Below are positions 1-8,956 of a stretch of 64,000 nt of DNA, in pieces. The translations under genes and the position numbers were made by a program. Below the pieces are notes generated by a model, which ran no database searches, was not told where the DNA came from, and saw only the letters and a list, made by a program, of their open reading frames with translations. Origin of the DNA: Phycisphaeraceae bacterium (lineage in GTDB: Bacteria > Planctomycetota > Phycisphaerae > Phycisphaerales > UBA1924); assembly GCA_020639155.1 (NCBI GenBank), contig JACKHF010000001.1:1674001-1738000 (forward strand), read 5' to 3'. Position 1 is the stretch's first letter. Each line of letters starts with the position of its first letter.

Positions 1-291
1 TCAGGGTATTTGCGTGTGATGGACCCTCGAACAGGCATCGGCGTTGGACCAGCAATACTCGTACCGATTCCTGAGAGGTATGCTGTGCGTGCATTGCGTG
101 CGCCCGACGTTTCCTACTGGGAACTGCGCGGCGAAGTGATTGCAGAGCCACGGTACAACCCGGATCGCGCCGAGCGTGGTATCTTCGACGAACCGCCGAT
201 CATCGGCCCGTTCGCAGAGCACGGGTGGAAGCTCATGTGGCGTAACATGCAACCGTGGAAAGCGCCGGAGGAAACGCACGAAGAGCGATAG
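1..291 (+). CDS. 3' end of an unidentified protein
   Basis: The frame is open from the first base of the window and ends with TAG at 289-291, so the gene probably begins outside; a TTG at 10 is the first possible start inside but has no visible ribosome binding site. The visible 96 residues are rich in Pro, Arg and Glu and contain a short 'YWELRGEVIAEPRY' stretch. I recognise no domain, signal peptide or membrane segment. It converges on the zinc-ribbon gene that follows, with only 2 bases between them. Confidence 0.5.
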   Translation, partial: SGYLRVMDPRTGIGVGPAILVPIPERYAVRALRAPDVSYWELRGEVIAEPRYNPDRAERGIFDEPPIIGPFAEHGWKLMWRNMQPWKAPEETHEER

Positions 292-293
292 GC

Positions 294-959
294 TTATTCT
301 CTTGCGTTGTCGTTGGGAGCCGTATCAGCAGAAGACTGTTGGGCAGGCGCTGTGGTCTGCAGTCGCCATAAAGCCCGCATTCCGAGGAGCGATGCGATCA
401 CTGCGGGCATAGTTGCGAGTGTTGTAAACGACATTGAGATCACAAAGCTGTCATCGGATATTGCTGTGATGATAAACACAAGGTAGATAATTCCCGCAAC
501 AGCTGCAATGCACAGAAGAGCTGGAAATGACAAGGCATCGATAACTTGCCACAGAGGCTTGGGTTTGTTCAAACGATTGTGTGATGGGTTTGTTGCAGAA
601 GCCAGTGTTACATACGCCTCCGGAAGCACAAGTCCACACTCGGGGCATTGTGCAGTGGCAATCCCAGCAAGTTCATAGCAGCAATCCGGACACAGAAGCG
701 TGCGTGGTAATGGCACCAAAACTCGAGAGAAGGCACCCGCGCATGTGAGAAACACTACCCCCGCTATGATGCTCAACCCGCCAGTAACGATCAGCTCTCC
801 GTAGTATGAAAAGTTGAGCAACTCATCTCTATGTATCGCCTCAACAAGCCATATTAACAACCACGGCACAGAGAAGAGAAAGCACACAACGCCAAACAGT
901 CGCATGTAGACCGCGATCTTCCAGCGAAACACAATGACTTGCTCTGCATTTGGTACCAT
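294..959 (-). CDS. Four-helix membrane protein with central CxxC/CPECG zinc ribbon
   Basis: A 221-residue protein with hydrophobic segments at about residues 19-42, 55-78, 144-166 and 175-197. Between the second and third lies a zinc ribbon with Cys90, Cys93, Cys105 and Cys108 (LCPDCCYEL ... QCPECG). The same ribbon recurs in eight other genes of this window, so this is one member of a lineage-specific family; here the ribbon is in the middle rather than at an end. The fold predicts metal binding on the cytoplasmic side, but substrate and role are unknown. The gene is transcribed leftwards after the P-loop protein gene, from which it is 39 bases away. Confidence 0.75.
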   Translation of the reverse strand: MVPNAEQVIVFRWKIAVYMRLFGVVCFLFSVPWLLIWLVEAIHRDELLNFSYYGELIVTGGLSIIAGVVFLTCAGAFSRVLVPLPRTLLCPDCCYELAGIATAQCPECGLVLPEAYVTLASATNPSHNRLNKPKPLWQVIDALSFPALLCIAAVAGIIYLVFIITAISDDSFVISMSFTTLATMPAVIASLLGMRALWRLQTTAPAQQSSADTAPNDNARE

Positions 960-998
960 GATGCAACATTATTGCATCGGCTTGCAGCCCAGTTATTG

Positions 999-2123
999 TC
1001 AGACGCCGAACAGGTTCTTCTGCGGGAACATGCCAGCATTCTCAAAGTGCTCGAGCGCTTCGTTGACTGATGTGAAGATCTTCGTTGCGGTCTCGGTGAT
1101 AAACGGGCTGGGGCTCTTCTTTGGTTTCCAAACCACGTAGACCTCCTTGGCGTGTTCATAGGCGTGCTGGAGCTCGCGCTCGACGCCGGAAGAAAGCCCT
1201 GGGATCCCGCCGGGGAGTTCTGGCACGAGGCTCACAATCATGTCAGCCTGGTCGATCAGTTTGAAGTCTCGCATGTAGATCTGCCCGTCGATGTCACCCG
1301 CGATATCGAGCACTTCGCGCGTGCGCACGCGGATCGGTCCATCCCCAGCCTTGGACCCGCCGAACGAGTGCGGTTCTGCATCGACAAACTCACGCCCCTC
1401 TCGTGCAGCGACGATTGCGCGCTCGAGCAGCAGCTTCTCGTCAACATCGCCCGGATCGAACGTGATGAAGTTGTCGGCGAGTACCGCTCGAAACGCGTCG
1501 ATCTCTGCGAGCACGTCTGGCATGTCCACCACGTGCGACATCGGGAAGCTCGGGTACACCTTGCGCATGTCGTTGCGGCAGATGAGCCGGAAGACTGTCT
1601 GTGCGGTATCAGTGTGACGACCGCGAGCCATGATGTAGAAGCGTGACCCGGGGATCGCTTGCGAGAGCAGTTCGGTCGCGAGGATCTCCTCCTCGCGCCA
1701 GACCATGCAGTCTTTCAGTGTGGCATCGATGGTGTGCTCAGCGTGCAAGCGATGATGCACAACCTCGATATTGTCGACGAGACAAATAAGCACCTCTGGC
1801 GCCAGCATTTGCATCTGATCAAAGTCGAACGCACTGAACAGCCCGTGTCTCCACCGGAATGTCGCGTGCGTGTTGACGAGAATGTTCTCCTGATCACGTG
1901 ATTCTGCGATCATGTCTTTGAATGCTGCCCGGCGGAGCGAGTTGAGTCTGGAGAGCGGAAGATGGAGGATCTTGCCCGCACCGACATCCGGAGCCTCTGC
2001 GTACATGATGTCGCCGACGTGGTACTGGATGATGGTCTCGCCGTTCTGTCCAGCAAAGTCGACAACCCGCTTGCAGTAGTCCTTCTTGTCCATCCCAACT
2101 TGGCCGGTGATCACGGTGCGCAT
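999..2123 (-). CDS. P-loop kinase-like protein with nucleoside deoxyribosyltransferase-like C-terminus
   Basis: Read from the ATG at 2123 (374 residues). The longer frame from 2168 would start next to the terminator of the preceding gene, so the inner ATG is preferred. The N-terminus VITGQVGMDKKDY resembles an adenylate-kinase-like P-loop, but the classical GxGKS/T lysine context is altered. The last third (YMRDFKLIDQADMIV ... GVERELQHAYEHAKEVYVVW) resembles the nucleoside 2-deoxyribosyltransferase fold, in which an Arg-Asp pair, an 'ADMIV' strand and a Glu-containing helix form the active site. Both assignments are by eye; nucleotide handling is an inference. Confidence 0.55.
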   Translation of the reverse strand: MRTVITGQVGMDKKDYCKRVVDFAGQNGETIIQYHVGDIMYAEAPDVGAGKILHLPLSRLNSLRRAAFKDMIAESRDQENILVNTHATFRWRHGLFSAFDFDQMQMLAPEVLICLVDNIEVVHHRLHAEHTIDATLKDCMVWREEEILATELLSQAIPGSRFYIMARGRHTDTAQTVFRLICRNDMRKVYPSFPMSHVVDMPDVLAEIDAFRAVLADNFITFDPGDVDEKLLLERAIVAAREGREFVDAEPHSFGGSKAGDGPIRVRTREVLDIAGDIDGQIYMRDFKLIDQADMIVSLVPELPGGIPGLSSGVERELQHAYEHAKEVYVVWKPKKSPSPFITETATKIFTSVNEALEHFENAGMFPQKNLFGV

Positions 2124-2170
2124 CGCTTCGATCCTTCCTCGTTCAGCTTGCTTCGTTTGCAAAAGCATAA

Positions 2171-2199
2171 CGCCCCGCAGGCTGCTGGCTCACGGGGCG
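2171..2199 (-). terminator. Rho-independent terminator after the small basic protein gene
   Basis: Perfect 7-bp stem CGCCCCG/CGGGGCG with a 15-base loop. On the minus strand it is followed by TTATGCTTTT, a broken T-tract. It lies 39 bases past the stop of the small basic protein gene and argues for separate transcription of the P-loop gene downstream. Confidence 0.65.
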
Positions 2200-2237
2200 T
2201 GTGGTATTTATGTGAAACTCAGCCGAATTCGAGGCGA

Positions 2238-2396
2238 TCAGCTGCGAACGCGCATCTTGGGAAGCCCTGTTGCCTTGTCAGACTTCGGATCGAGCTTCTT
2301 CTCAGCGAGCATCTGAAGCACGCGCTCGGCGCGGGTGTAGACACTGCGCTTTCCGGTCAGGTTGCCCTTGGTTTTCAGTGAAGGATCAAGACTCAT
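2238..2396 (-). CDS. Small basic protein (Planctomycetes/Chlamydiae/Verrucomicrobia type)
   Basis: A 52-residue reading frame starting MSLDPSLKTKGNL and ending GLPKMRVRS. It is strongly basic and carries the family pattern of an N-terminal MSLD.SLK, a central 'VYTRAERV' and a C-terminal GLPK. Members of this family (TIGR04137 as I recall) occur in the PVC superphylum and are suspected of a ribosome- or nucleic-acid-linked role; no enzymatic function is known. It is followed by a strong hairpin terminator at 2171-2199, as expected for a highly expressed single-gene unit. Confidence 0.85.
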   Translation of the reverse strand: MSLDPSLKTKGNLTGKRSVYTRAERVLQMLAEKKLDPKSDKATGLPKMRVRS

Positions 2397-2446
2397 GTTC
2401 AACGCTCCCAACCAGCTTCTGTGCCAATACAGCCCTTCCCGGCTGA

Positions 2447-3673
2447 TTAATTGATCTTTTTCTCGTAAAACGGCTGCGAGAAGTCAGACACACCGCGATG
2501 ATTCTGCTGCCAGTTCTGCCCTATTGCAGCGACACGGCGCTTGAGCTCGCGACGCTCTTGTTCGGACTCCTGCCAGTGTGGAGCGCCAGCAAACCCTTTG
2601 CTTGTCCTGACGCACCACGAGGAGGCATTGTTGCCTCTGGCGTGATCAGGATCAACTGCAGCGAAGGCGGGAACGCCGTTGGTAGTCAAAAACTCCGCTG
2701 CTGCAACCGCATCGTCCCGGGTCAGTGAACTCACAATTCGTAGATAGTTCAGCCCAGTGATACGGGTGTCCTTCAGCACGTCGTGCTTGGGTGCTTGGGG
2801 AGCTATGGGCTGTTGCTCAGCGGGCTTTGGCTGGTTCTCGGACGGTTTTGTGGTTTCCGGCTGGGCAGGTGAGGGGTTGATCCCACGTTCTGGAACTGCG
2901 TTCTCGCGCGTGGGCGTCGATTCCCGCTGGAAGTTGTGGGGTGGAAGCACGGTTCCGCCCGTATCGCCACCATCGGCAATGCGGATAGTTTCATCGCTTT
3001 CCTTCGGTTGGGTGAACGGCGTGCGATCATCCAGTCGTTCCTCAAACAACGATTCCGGCTTTGCTGGTGTATTGCGCGATGCAAACTGCTCGGTTGTGGT
3101 ATTCACCGCAGCATACGGGGCAAGCGTTTTCTCTGCCTCTGATTTGCCGACCATGTGACCGATTGAGTATGCGCCGAGGAGACCCAGAATCAGAAGAGGC
3201 AAACCGACGTACACAGCAGTCATCGGGATTGCGACAACGTGCTGGCGCTGACCAGCATGCTTCGTTGCATGGATCTGTGGCTTTGCTGACGCACCGAGAT
3301 CCTTGATCTTTGCAAAGATGCTTGGGCCTTGGGGCTTTGGTGCTGGCTTGTTGTTTCCGCCATTGGACTGGGTGTGTCCGTCATGGCTGCCTGGAACAAC
3401 TGTGGCACCTCGAGCCATTTTCGCAAGGACTTCACCGGATGGGAGGTTCTGCGGATTCTTTGGCACAACGCGGATTGGATTGTCCGGCGAAATCTCTCGT
3501 GCTGCGTGCTGACGCTGCGCTTCCTTGAGCTGCGCCTTTGTCGGGCGCGACAAAGCCTCGCGATCAATAGATACCTTTGACGGTGTCTGCGCGGGTGGCT
3601 GGTTCGCGCCAAGCGATGCACGTTCGCGTTCGCGAAGAAGCTCAAACAATGGCTGTGGTGTCTTCCGGCCCAT
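2447..3673 (-). CDS. Single-pass membrane protein with SPOR-like C-terminal region
   Basis: A 408-residue protein. About 145 charged and Pro/Gln-rich N-terminal residues come before one transmembrane helix (about 148-172, TAVYVGLPLLILGLLGAYSI). A long Pro/Glu/Thr-rich linker follows, then a small C-terminal domain (about 300-390) of the form ITGLNYLRIVSSL..DDAVAAAEFLTTNGVPAFA. The latter resembles SPOR domains, which bind denuded peptidoglycan glycans at the division site. The layout (cytoplasmic tail, one helix, linker, SPOR) suits an envelope or cell-division protein, although many planctomycetes divide without FtsZ. The SPOR call is by shape only. It lies upstream of the small basic protein on the same strand. 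Confidence 0.6.
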   Translation of the reverse strand: MGRKTPQPLFELLRERERASLGANQPPAQTPSKVSIDREALSRPTKAQLKEAQRQHAAREISPDNPIRVVPKNPQNLPSGEVLAKMARGATVVPGSHDGHTQSNGGNNKPAPKPQGPSIFAKIKDLGASAKPQIHATKHAGQRQHVVAIPMTAVYVGLPLLILGLLGAYSIGHMVGKSEAEKTLAPYAAVNTTTEQFASRNTPAKPESLFEERLDDRTPFTQPKESDETIRIADGGDTGGTVLPPHNFQRESTPTRENAVPERGINPSPAQPETTKPSENQPKPAEQQPIAPQAPKHDVLKDTRITGLNYLRIVSSLTRDDAVAAAEFLTTNGVPAFAAVDPDHARGNNASSWCVRTSKGFAGAPHWQESEQERRELKRRVAAIGQNWQQNHRGVSDFSQPFYEKKIN

Positions 3674-3969
3674 GATGCACCATTATTCTATGGGACCAAC
3701 CAGACCTGCCGACATCCCGGCAAACGATTGTTTTCTCAGAGAATCGACAGACGGGCCCCTCTCAGCATCGGCAATTAGGCCCACAAACTCTCCACATTCC
3801 GCCAATCCTGCCCGGTTTGGTCAGATGGGCGTTGGCTCACCCCGGTCCGCAAAAATCTATCAAGCCGGCGCGAAACTTCACTGGCACCATCGCTATTCGG
3901 AGGCTTTGAGAGCATGTCACGAGCGAATTCGTGTGCTTCATGCGGCTTTACGTCTCTATACTTGCTCCT
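3674..3969. other. Divergent intergenic region
   Basis: 296 bases between the divergently read SPOR-like gene and nuoI. It must hold both promoters, but I could not pick out convincing -35/-10 boxes. No coding frame in it looks real and no strong hairpin is visible. Confidence 0.4.
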
Positions 3970-4515
3970 ATGGCAATCCCTGACGCAGAAGTCACCGTGA
4001 TCAAACCCGCGCCCATGAACGGCCTTGAAGCGATCTTCCTCCACGAGATCGTCAAGGGGTTCGGCACGACCATGCGCCACTTTTTCACATCATTCGGCCA
4101 AGGGCGGACCAGCCGAACTATTCAATATCCTGAGCAACGCAAGGAACTTATGCCCGTCGAAGAGGGCGGCATGGAGAAGTCCAACTTCCGCGCAGTCCAT
4201 CGTCTCAATCGCGATGAGAACGGGCGCGTCAAGTGTGTTGCGTGCATGATGTGCCCGACGATCTGCCCCGCCAACTGCATCCACATCGAAGCGGCGGAGT
4301 CTCCGTGGGACGATCGCGAGAAGTACCCCGCAAAGTTCGAGATCGACGAACTCCGCTGTATCTTCTGCGGTATGTGCGAGGAAGCCTGTCCCGTCGATGC
4401 GATCGAACTCACCACCGAGTACGACTTTGTGGGAAGATCGCGCCAGGAGATGGTGTTCGACAAAGAGAAGCTGCTTCACATCTACGACGTGACGATCGAG
4501 AAGAAGCCGATGTGA
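3970..4515 (+). CDS. nuoI: NADH-quinone oxidoreductase subunit I
   Basis: This 181-residue ferredoxin-like subunit of respiratory complex I passes electrons through two [4Fe-4S] clusters (N6a, N6b) on the cytoplasmic side of the membrane. Cluster ligands are visible as Cys89, Cys92, Cys95, Cys99 (CVACMMCPTICP) and Cys130, Cys133, Cys136, Cys140 (CIFCGMCEEACP). The N-terminus has the amphipathic 'GLEAIFLHEIVKGFGTTMRHFF' segment that docks on the membrane arm. The ATG at 3970 is chosen because upstream residues do not resemble the family. No other nuo gene is adjacent, which is unusual since nuoI normally sits between nuoH and nuoJ. The PfpI-TPR gene follows after 42 bases. Confidence 0.92.
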   Translation: MAIPDAEVTVIKPAPMNGLEAIFLHEIVKGFGTTMRHFFTSFGQGRTSRTIQYPEQRKELMPVEEGGMEKSNFRAVHRLNRDENGRVKCVACMMCPTICPANCIHIEAAESPWDDREKYPAKFEIDELRCIFCGMCEEACPVDAIELTTEYDFVGRSRQEMVFDKEKLLHIYDVTIEKKPM

Positions 4516-4557
4516 GCGCAGCCACGCAACTGGTTTCACTCACCTCGGAGATTGAAG

Positions 4558-5649
4558 ATGTTTGTATCATGTCTTGCGGCTGCTGCTGTCTCTCTGTCTA
4601 CGACCAAGCTGGCAAACGGCGAGTACACGATCAATGTTGGGATTGTTGTGTACGAAGGCGTCGAACTGCTCGACTTTGCTGGCCCGGGTGAAGTCTTCTC
4701 CATTGCTGGCAGAGTGTCACAATCGAAGGGGCAACTCGGATACAACGTCTTCACTGTTGCGATCACACCAGAACCGATCACGAGTCAGCAGTTTCTCACC
4801 GTTGTTCCTGAATACACCATCGACACTGCGCCGCGCGTCGATCTCCTCGTCATTCCTGGAGGTTCTACGTCTGCGCTTCGCAATAACACATCGTTTATGG
4901 ATTGGGTGAGAGCCCAGCAGCAACAAGCCGAAATGATGACGGTGTGTACTGGTGCATTTGTTGCTTCAGATTTGGGGTTGCTTGACGATAAAGTCGTTAC
5001 CACATGGTATGGTGCGATCGACCGTCTCGCTGCGTCTGCGCCAAATGCAACGGTGATACATGGGCGGAGGTTTATTGATAACGGGAACGTTATCACAACT
5101 GCTGGTGTTTCTGCGGGGATTGATGGCGCTCTGCACCATGTCGCCAGGACATACGGTCGTGTGGTTGCGGATCAGACCGCAGAATATATGGAATACGCGT
5201 GGTCACCCGAGCCATACTTGTCGAGTGAGTATCGGCTGCTCAATCCTCGTGTCGATGACAATGGTCGAGCGATGCAAAGAGCAGATATTGATTATGCGAC
5301 GGGAGAATGGCATCAAGCAGTTGACGGTTATAGTGCACTGCTGGATACCGACGTTGAGAGCGCGAGCTTGCTGCAACGGCTCGGTCACGCCATGATGAGC
5401 GAAGGACAGTACAAAGACTCAATCGCAATCCATGAGCGTCTTGTCAAGCTTGATCCAGACAACAGTACCGCACACTACAACATTGCCTGTGCACACGCCA
5501 AACTGGGAGAGATCAATAAGGCATTGTTGTCACTTGAGCAGGCTATAAACCTTGGGTTTATCCGAGCGGATCTGCTTCGATCAGACCCGGACCTTGACCC
5601 GATTCGAAACGACGAGCGGTTCAAGGCACTGATTACGAAGCTTCCCTAA
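4558..5649 (+). CDS. Exported DJ-1/PfpI-family protein with C-terminal TPR repeats
   Basis: Read from the ATG at 4558, preceded by GGAG at 4547-4550 (363 residues). Residues 1-21 form a signal-like hydrophobic segment. Residues 24-200 are a class I glutamine-amidotransferase-like DJ-1/PfpI domain, with the conserved Glu34 (YEGVELLDFAGP) and nucleophile Cys130 in TVCTGAF, closest in style to isonitrile hydratases and the sensor half of GlxA-type regulators. Residues from about 260 on are tetratricopeptide repeats (YNIACAHAKLGEINKALLSLEQAI). The DJ-1 plus TPR combination with export is unusual. The reaction cannot be told from sequence. Confidence 0.7.
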   Translation: MFVSCLAAAAVSLSTTKLANGEYTINVGIVVYEGVELLDFAGPGEVFSIAGRVSQSKGQLGYNVFTVAITPEPITSQQFLTVVPEYTIDTAPRVDLLVIPGGSTSALRNNTSFMDWVRAQQQQAEMMTVCTGAFVASDLGLLDDKVVTTWYGAIDRLAASAPNATVIHGRRFIDNGNVITTAGVSAGIDGALHHVARTYGRVVADQTAEYMEYAWSPEPYLSSEYRLLNPRVDDNGRAMQRADIDYATGEWHQAVDGYSALLDTDVESASLLQRLGHAMMSEGQYKDSIAIHERLVKLDPDNSTAHYNIACAHAKLGEINKALLSLEQAINLGFIRADLLRSDPDLDPIRNDERFKALITKLP

Positions 5650-5755
5650 CAGCATCAAAGTGGCGCATGGAACTCTACGTCCCAGTTGGACTGTCCATTT
5701 TTCATCTGGAAGTGCAACTGTGCAACCAAGGCCTGAGAGCCGGATATAACCATAT

Positions 5756-6802
5756 ATGGGATGGCGGTTGCTGTTGCTGGTTCCTCAGATACCGTGGTGG
5801 TATGCCATGATTGTGGCATGGCTTGGTCTGTCCGGGCTTGTTTTCCTTTACAAGGGATTGCGTGGGAGAAAAACGAGCGATGACCCGCACTGCCGAAAGT
5901 GTGGGTTTGATCTTGTTGGGCTGCCCTTGGGGATCAATAAGATCCATCACTGTCCGGAGTGTGGCCAGATCCTTTACGAAAAGAATGCGATGCGGTATGG
6001 GCGTTTTTCTCATCGGTTGAGTTGGATGTGTGCTGGGATTCTGCTGTGCTTGATCGCAGGATCGTTGGTCTACGCGCGGGCAAATCTGAAGTTCGATGAA
6101 GCGCATTTTCGACAGTACATGCCCGACTGGATGCTTGAAAATCGCATCATGCAGACCGATGGCAATCAAGCGATACAGGATGCGCTGCTGGAGGTTGCCA
6201 TTGACAGGATCAGCGCAGGTGAAATCAGTGGGCCGCGCGTTCGCAGGCTTGTTGAAGCTGCGCTGGTGCGACAGAAGGACACAGCAAAGCCATGGAATGC
6301 GTTGTGGGGCGATCTTGTTGAAGCTGCACGAGAGAAGGGGTATATCTCAGACAAGACATACAACACGTTTCTGTTGAACGCGGTTGGGATACGAGTCGTA
6401 TATCCTAACGAACTCGAATTGCAAGCCGAGTTCTTTGATGGACTTATTCTTGATCGAGTGCGTTTGCAGCTATATGCGAAACGAGCAGGTTCCAAAGCAC
6501 AGAGCAGTGTGCGGATACACCACATCCATATTGAGACTTCAGCGCAGAAGAGCAGTGTTGTATTTGATGATTCCGTTGATCAGGTCGTGAACCTGGCACC
6601 GCTCCAGCTCGTGGTGATTGGCCACTCGGGTCCGGTTGAATCATTTACTGTTTATATTGACACGGTGAAGTTTAGCCCAGGCAGCGCTGCGATTGATGTT
6701 GAGATGTTGATTTCGATCCCTGGCGATCAGAGCATGATGCCTGCCAAGATCAATGAGCAGTTCGGGTTCACAATACTCAACATACATGGCAGTCCATGGT
6801 AA
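5756..6802 (+). CDS. Zinc-ribbon membrane protein, paralogue 1 of the 5.7-10 kb cluster
   Basis: A 348-residue protein. A hydrophobic N-terminus (about 12-33) is followed by a zinc ribbon (CRKCGFDLVGLPL ... HCPECG, about residues 45-70) and a second helix (about 85-105). After the second helix comes the motif PDWMLENRI, an Arg/Leu-rich helical segment and a beta-rich C-terminal domain with no Cys. The same order is seen at 6836, 8957 and 59477. The ribbon is expected in the cytoplasm and the beta domain outside; what it binds is unknown. It lies 33 bases upstream of the next paralogue, so the two are probably cotranscribed. Confidence 0.75.
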   Translation: MGWRLLLLVPQIPWWYAMIVAWLGLSGLVFLYKGLRGRKTSDDPHCRKCGFDLVGLPLGINKIHHCPECGQILYEKNAMRYGRFSHRLSWMCAGILLCLIAGSLVYARANLKFDEAHFRQYMPDWMLENRIMQTDGNQAIQDALLEVAIDRISAGEISGPRVRRLVEAALVRQKDTAKPWNALWGDLVEAAREKGYISDKTYNTFLLNAVGIRVVYPNELELQAEFFDGLILDRVRLQLYAKRAGSKAQSSVRIHHIHIETSAQKSSVVFDDSVDQVVNLAPLQLVVIGHSGPVESFTVYIDTVKFSPGSAAIDVEMLISIPGDQSMMPAKINEQFGFTILNIHGSPW

Positions 6803-6835
6803 CTGGAATATGCGTGCTTTAGGCTATCCAATCTC

Positions 6836-7906
6836 ATGAACTCGTCTCTGCTTCCACTTTCCGATCATCCGTGGCTGGTGCTGGGCATTGCACTCTGCAC
6901 GATTGCTGGTCTGTGTCTGATCTGGAGAGGGTTCCGTGGCAAGCGATTGAACGATCATCCGATCTGCAGAACGTGTGAATTTGATCTTGTCGGGTTGCCT
7001 CTAAGCACAGGTGGGGTCGAGCATTGCCCGGAGTGTGGTGCGGACCTGCAGGCAAAGCGTGCAATCGAGAGTGGCGAGCGAAAACACAGGCCCGCGTTTG
7101 TTGTGATTGGATTCTGCTTCCTCGCGGTTGCTTGCATGCCAGCGTTTGTTGATATCTCTGTGATCGTTGACGAGGACTGGATCCGCGCGCACAAACCCGC
7201 GTGGATGCTTGAACACGAGGTTCGCAATACAGAATCAAACGACGAGATTGCAATTCTGAAAGAACTGACCAAGCGAATACAGCAGTCAAACTTCAGTCAC
7301 ACGCGTGCGCACCGTCTTACTGATACAGCGCTCGTGCGTGAGAGCGACGAGTTGCTGCCACTTGATATACGAGCCGCGTGGACCGAGCTTCTTCTCGCAT
7401 CGAACAGCATGGGTCTCTGCGATGCTGATACATTCGTGCAGCACGTCGTGAACACGCTGGAGGTGGAGGTTGAGTTTCCGAGTGGGTTCGTGTATCGCGA
7501 GAGCAGATCGGGGCAATGTGTTGTGCCCTACGTTGAGCTGCACATCCAGATACCGCACGTTGAAAGTGCCGTGACTCCGATGATCCGGATCGATATTGAT
7601 CGGATCCAGATCGAAGGAACAGACGCAGAAACAATCAATGCGCGTGTGGTTGGAGACGGCGTAAAAATCATCACGGTTCGCCCATATCAGGACAATCGCA
7701 TGCAGGGGTATTCCAATCGCCTGTATGTGTTCCGTGTGGATATCGAGGATATTGTGCTGCAAGCTGGTTCTTACACGATAGATGTTGACTTTTCGATCAC
7801 GAGTTCTGACAGGCCAGCTATTCAAGGACGTTCAGCTTCTATTCGTTCGTGGTTCGAAACGATCTACAAGTACGCTATTCCCGAGTTTGGAGGCTCTGAG
7901 GTGTGA
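6836..7906 (+). CDS. Zinc-ribbon membrane protein, paralogue 2
   Basis: A 356-residue protein with the architecture of its left neighbour: helix (about 13-33), ribbon (CRTCEFDLVGLPLSTGG..HCPECG), helix (about 87-107) and the motif KPAWMLEHEVRN. A helical segment ending in ALVRESDELLPLD comes next, then a beta-rich C-terminal domain. The DLVGLPLS stretch is nearly identical in the two tandem genes, indicating a local duplication. It is followed after 29 bases by an exported protein gene, so the three could form one transcript. Function unknown. Confidence 0.75.
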   Translation: MNSSLLPLSDHPWLVLGIALCTIAGLCLIWRGFRGKRLNDHPICRTCEFDLVGLPLSTGGVEHCPECGADLQAKRAIESGERKHRPAFVVIGFCFLAVACMPAFVDISVIVDEDWIRAHKPAWMLEHEVRNTESNDEIAILKELTKRIQQSNFSHTRAHRLTDTALVRESDELLPLDIRAAWTELLLASNSMGLCDADTFVQHVVNTLEVEVEFPSGFVYRESRSGQCVVPYVELHIQIPHVESAVTPMIRIDIDRIQIEGTDAETINARVVGDGVKIITVRPYQDNRMQGYSNRLYVFRVDIEDIVLQAGSYTIDVDFSITSSDRPAIQGRSASIRSWFETIYKYAIPEFGGSEV

Positions 7907-7935
7907 ACGCAGCCTTGAGTTGATATGATCTCACC

Positions 7936-8880
7936 ATGACCAGACACACTTCCTATCTTGTAGCCACACTTCTCGTCTGTGCTGTGTCAGCTGCCCATGC
8001 ACAGATCTCACAAGCACCGCAGCCCGATCCAGCACTTGCGCACTTGCCCGAGGTGATCCAGCACGACATCGCTGCGTGGCGTGATCGGCTTGAGCATGCG
8101 CAGTGCATCAAGGTCACGCTTGAACTGGAAGAGACGTGGCGCAATCTCCACGAACTCGACGACGACGGCTCACCAAGGCTGGTCCGGCGAGAGCGCTTCC
8201 GTGTTGAGTCGTGGATGACGAAGGATGTTGTCTGGATGATGATCTATCCATATGAGAAGCGTATGGGCATTGAGCGAGTGGGCTTTGGGCCGCACTACGA
8301 GCAGCTCTGGCGCGCAGACACGAGCACGGTGTGGGTTCGAACATGGAACCCTGACACCGAGAAGTACGATTCGGCACGATTCACGACTGAAAGTTCCGTC
8401 GGACCCGACGATGCCGACTTTTATTCACACGGGTGCATCTTCGCATCAGGCATGCAGTCGTGGATCGCTGGCGACGGCCCGATGGTAGAGAACCCGACGA
8501 TGACGTTGCAGCGATCGCCGAATATTGCAATCGTTCCGCCCGAACCGTACAGGCCTGGGGTGTGGCTTGATGTCATTCAGCCCGAGCACACGCGCGACAT
8601 GTACCCTGAATCCAGCGAACTTTATCGCAGGCATGACTTCATGCTGCTGGCGCGCAATGAGGATCATCAGCCGGAGGTGCGTGAATGGCGGACAATCGTG
8701 CTGACCGACGAGCACAGCGATGGAAAAACTCCGCAAGAGATCACGGGCATCCGGAGGTTTGAGTACGAGTTTCTTGACCGGATGCCCGGCACCGTGCTCG
8801 AAGACGCATCAGCATTTGCTGGAGCAATTGATATTGTCGAGGAGATGAAAGTGAAGAGCGGTGGGGCGGAAGCCAGGTAG
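7936..8880 (+). CDS. Exported protein of unknown function
   Basis: A 314-residue protein with a clear Sec signal peptide (residues 1-22, cleavage after AAHA). The mature part is mixed alpha/beta, rich in Trp, Glu and Arg, and has no membrane helix. Segments such as 'VESWMTKDVVWMMIYPYEKRMG' and 'RRFEYEFLDRMPGT' do not match a family I know. It sits between two zinc-ribbon membrane proteins on the same strand. A weak 6-bp hairpin (AGTGTG/CACACT, 8879-8909) follows the stop. Confidence 0.65.
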   Translation: MTRHTSYLVATLLVCAVSAAHAQISQAPQPDPALAHLPEVIQHDIAAWRDRLEHAQCIKVTLELEETWRNLHELDDDGSPRLVRRERFRVESWMTKDVVWMMIYPYEKRMGIERVGFGPHYEQLWRADTSTVWVRTWNPDTEKYDSARFTTESSVGPDDADFYSHGCIFASGMQSWIAGDGPMVENPTMTLQRSPNIAIVPPEPYRPGVWLDVIQPEHTRDMYPESSELYRRHDFMLLARNEDHQPEVREWRTIVLTDEHSDGKTPQEITGIRRFEYEFLDRMPGTVLEDASAFAGAIDIVEEMKVKSGGAEAR

Positions 8881-8956
8881 TGTGCGTTGCACGAAATCAA
8901 AGTCACACTGCGTTTGTGGGTGAACTTTTCTTCTGAATGACCGTAGCGACAGTACT

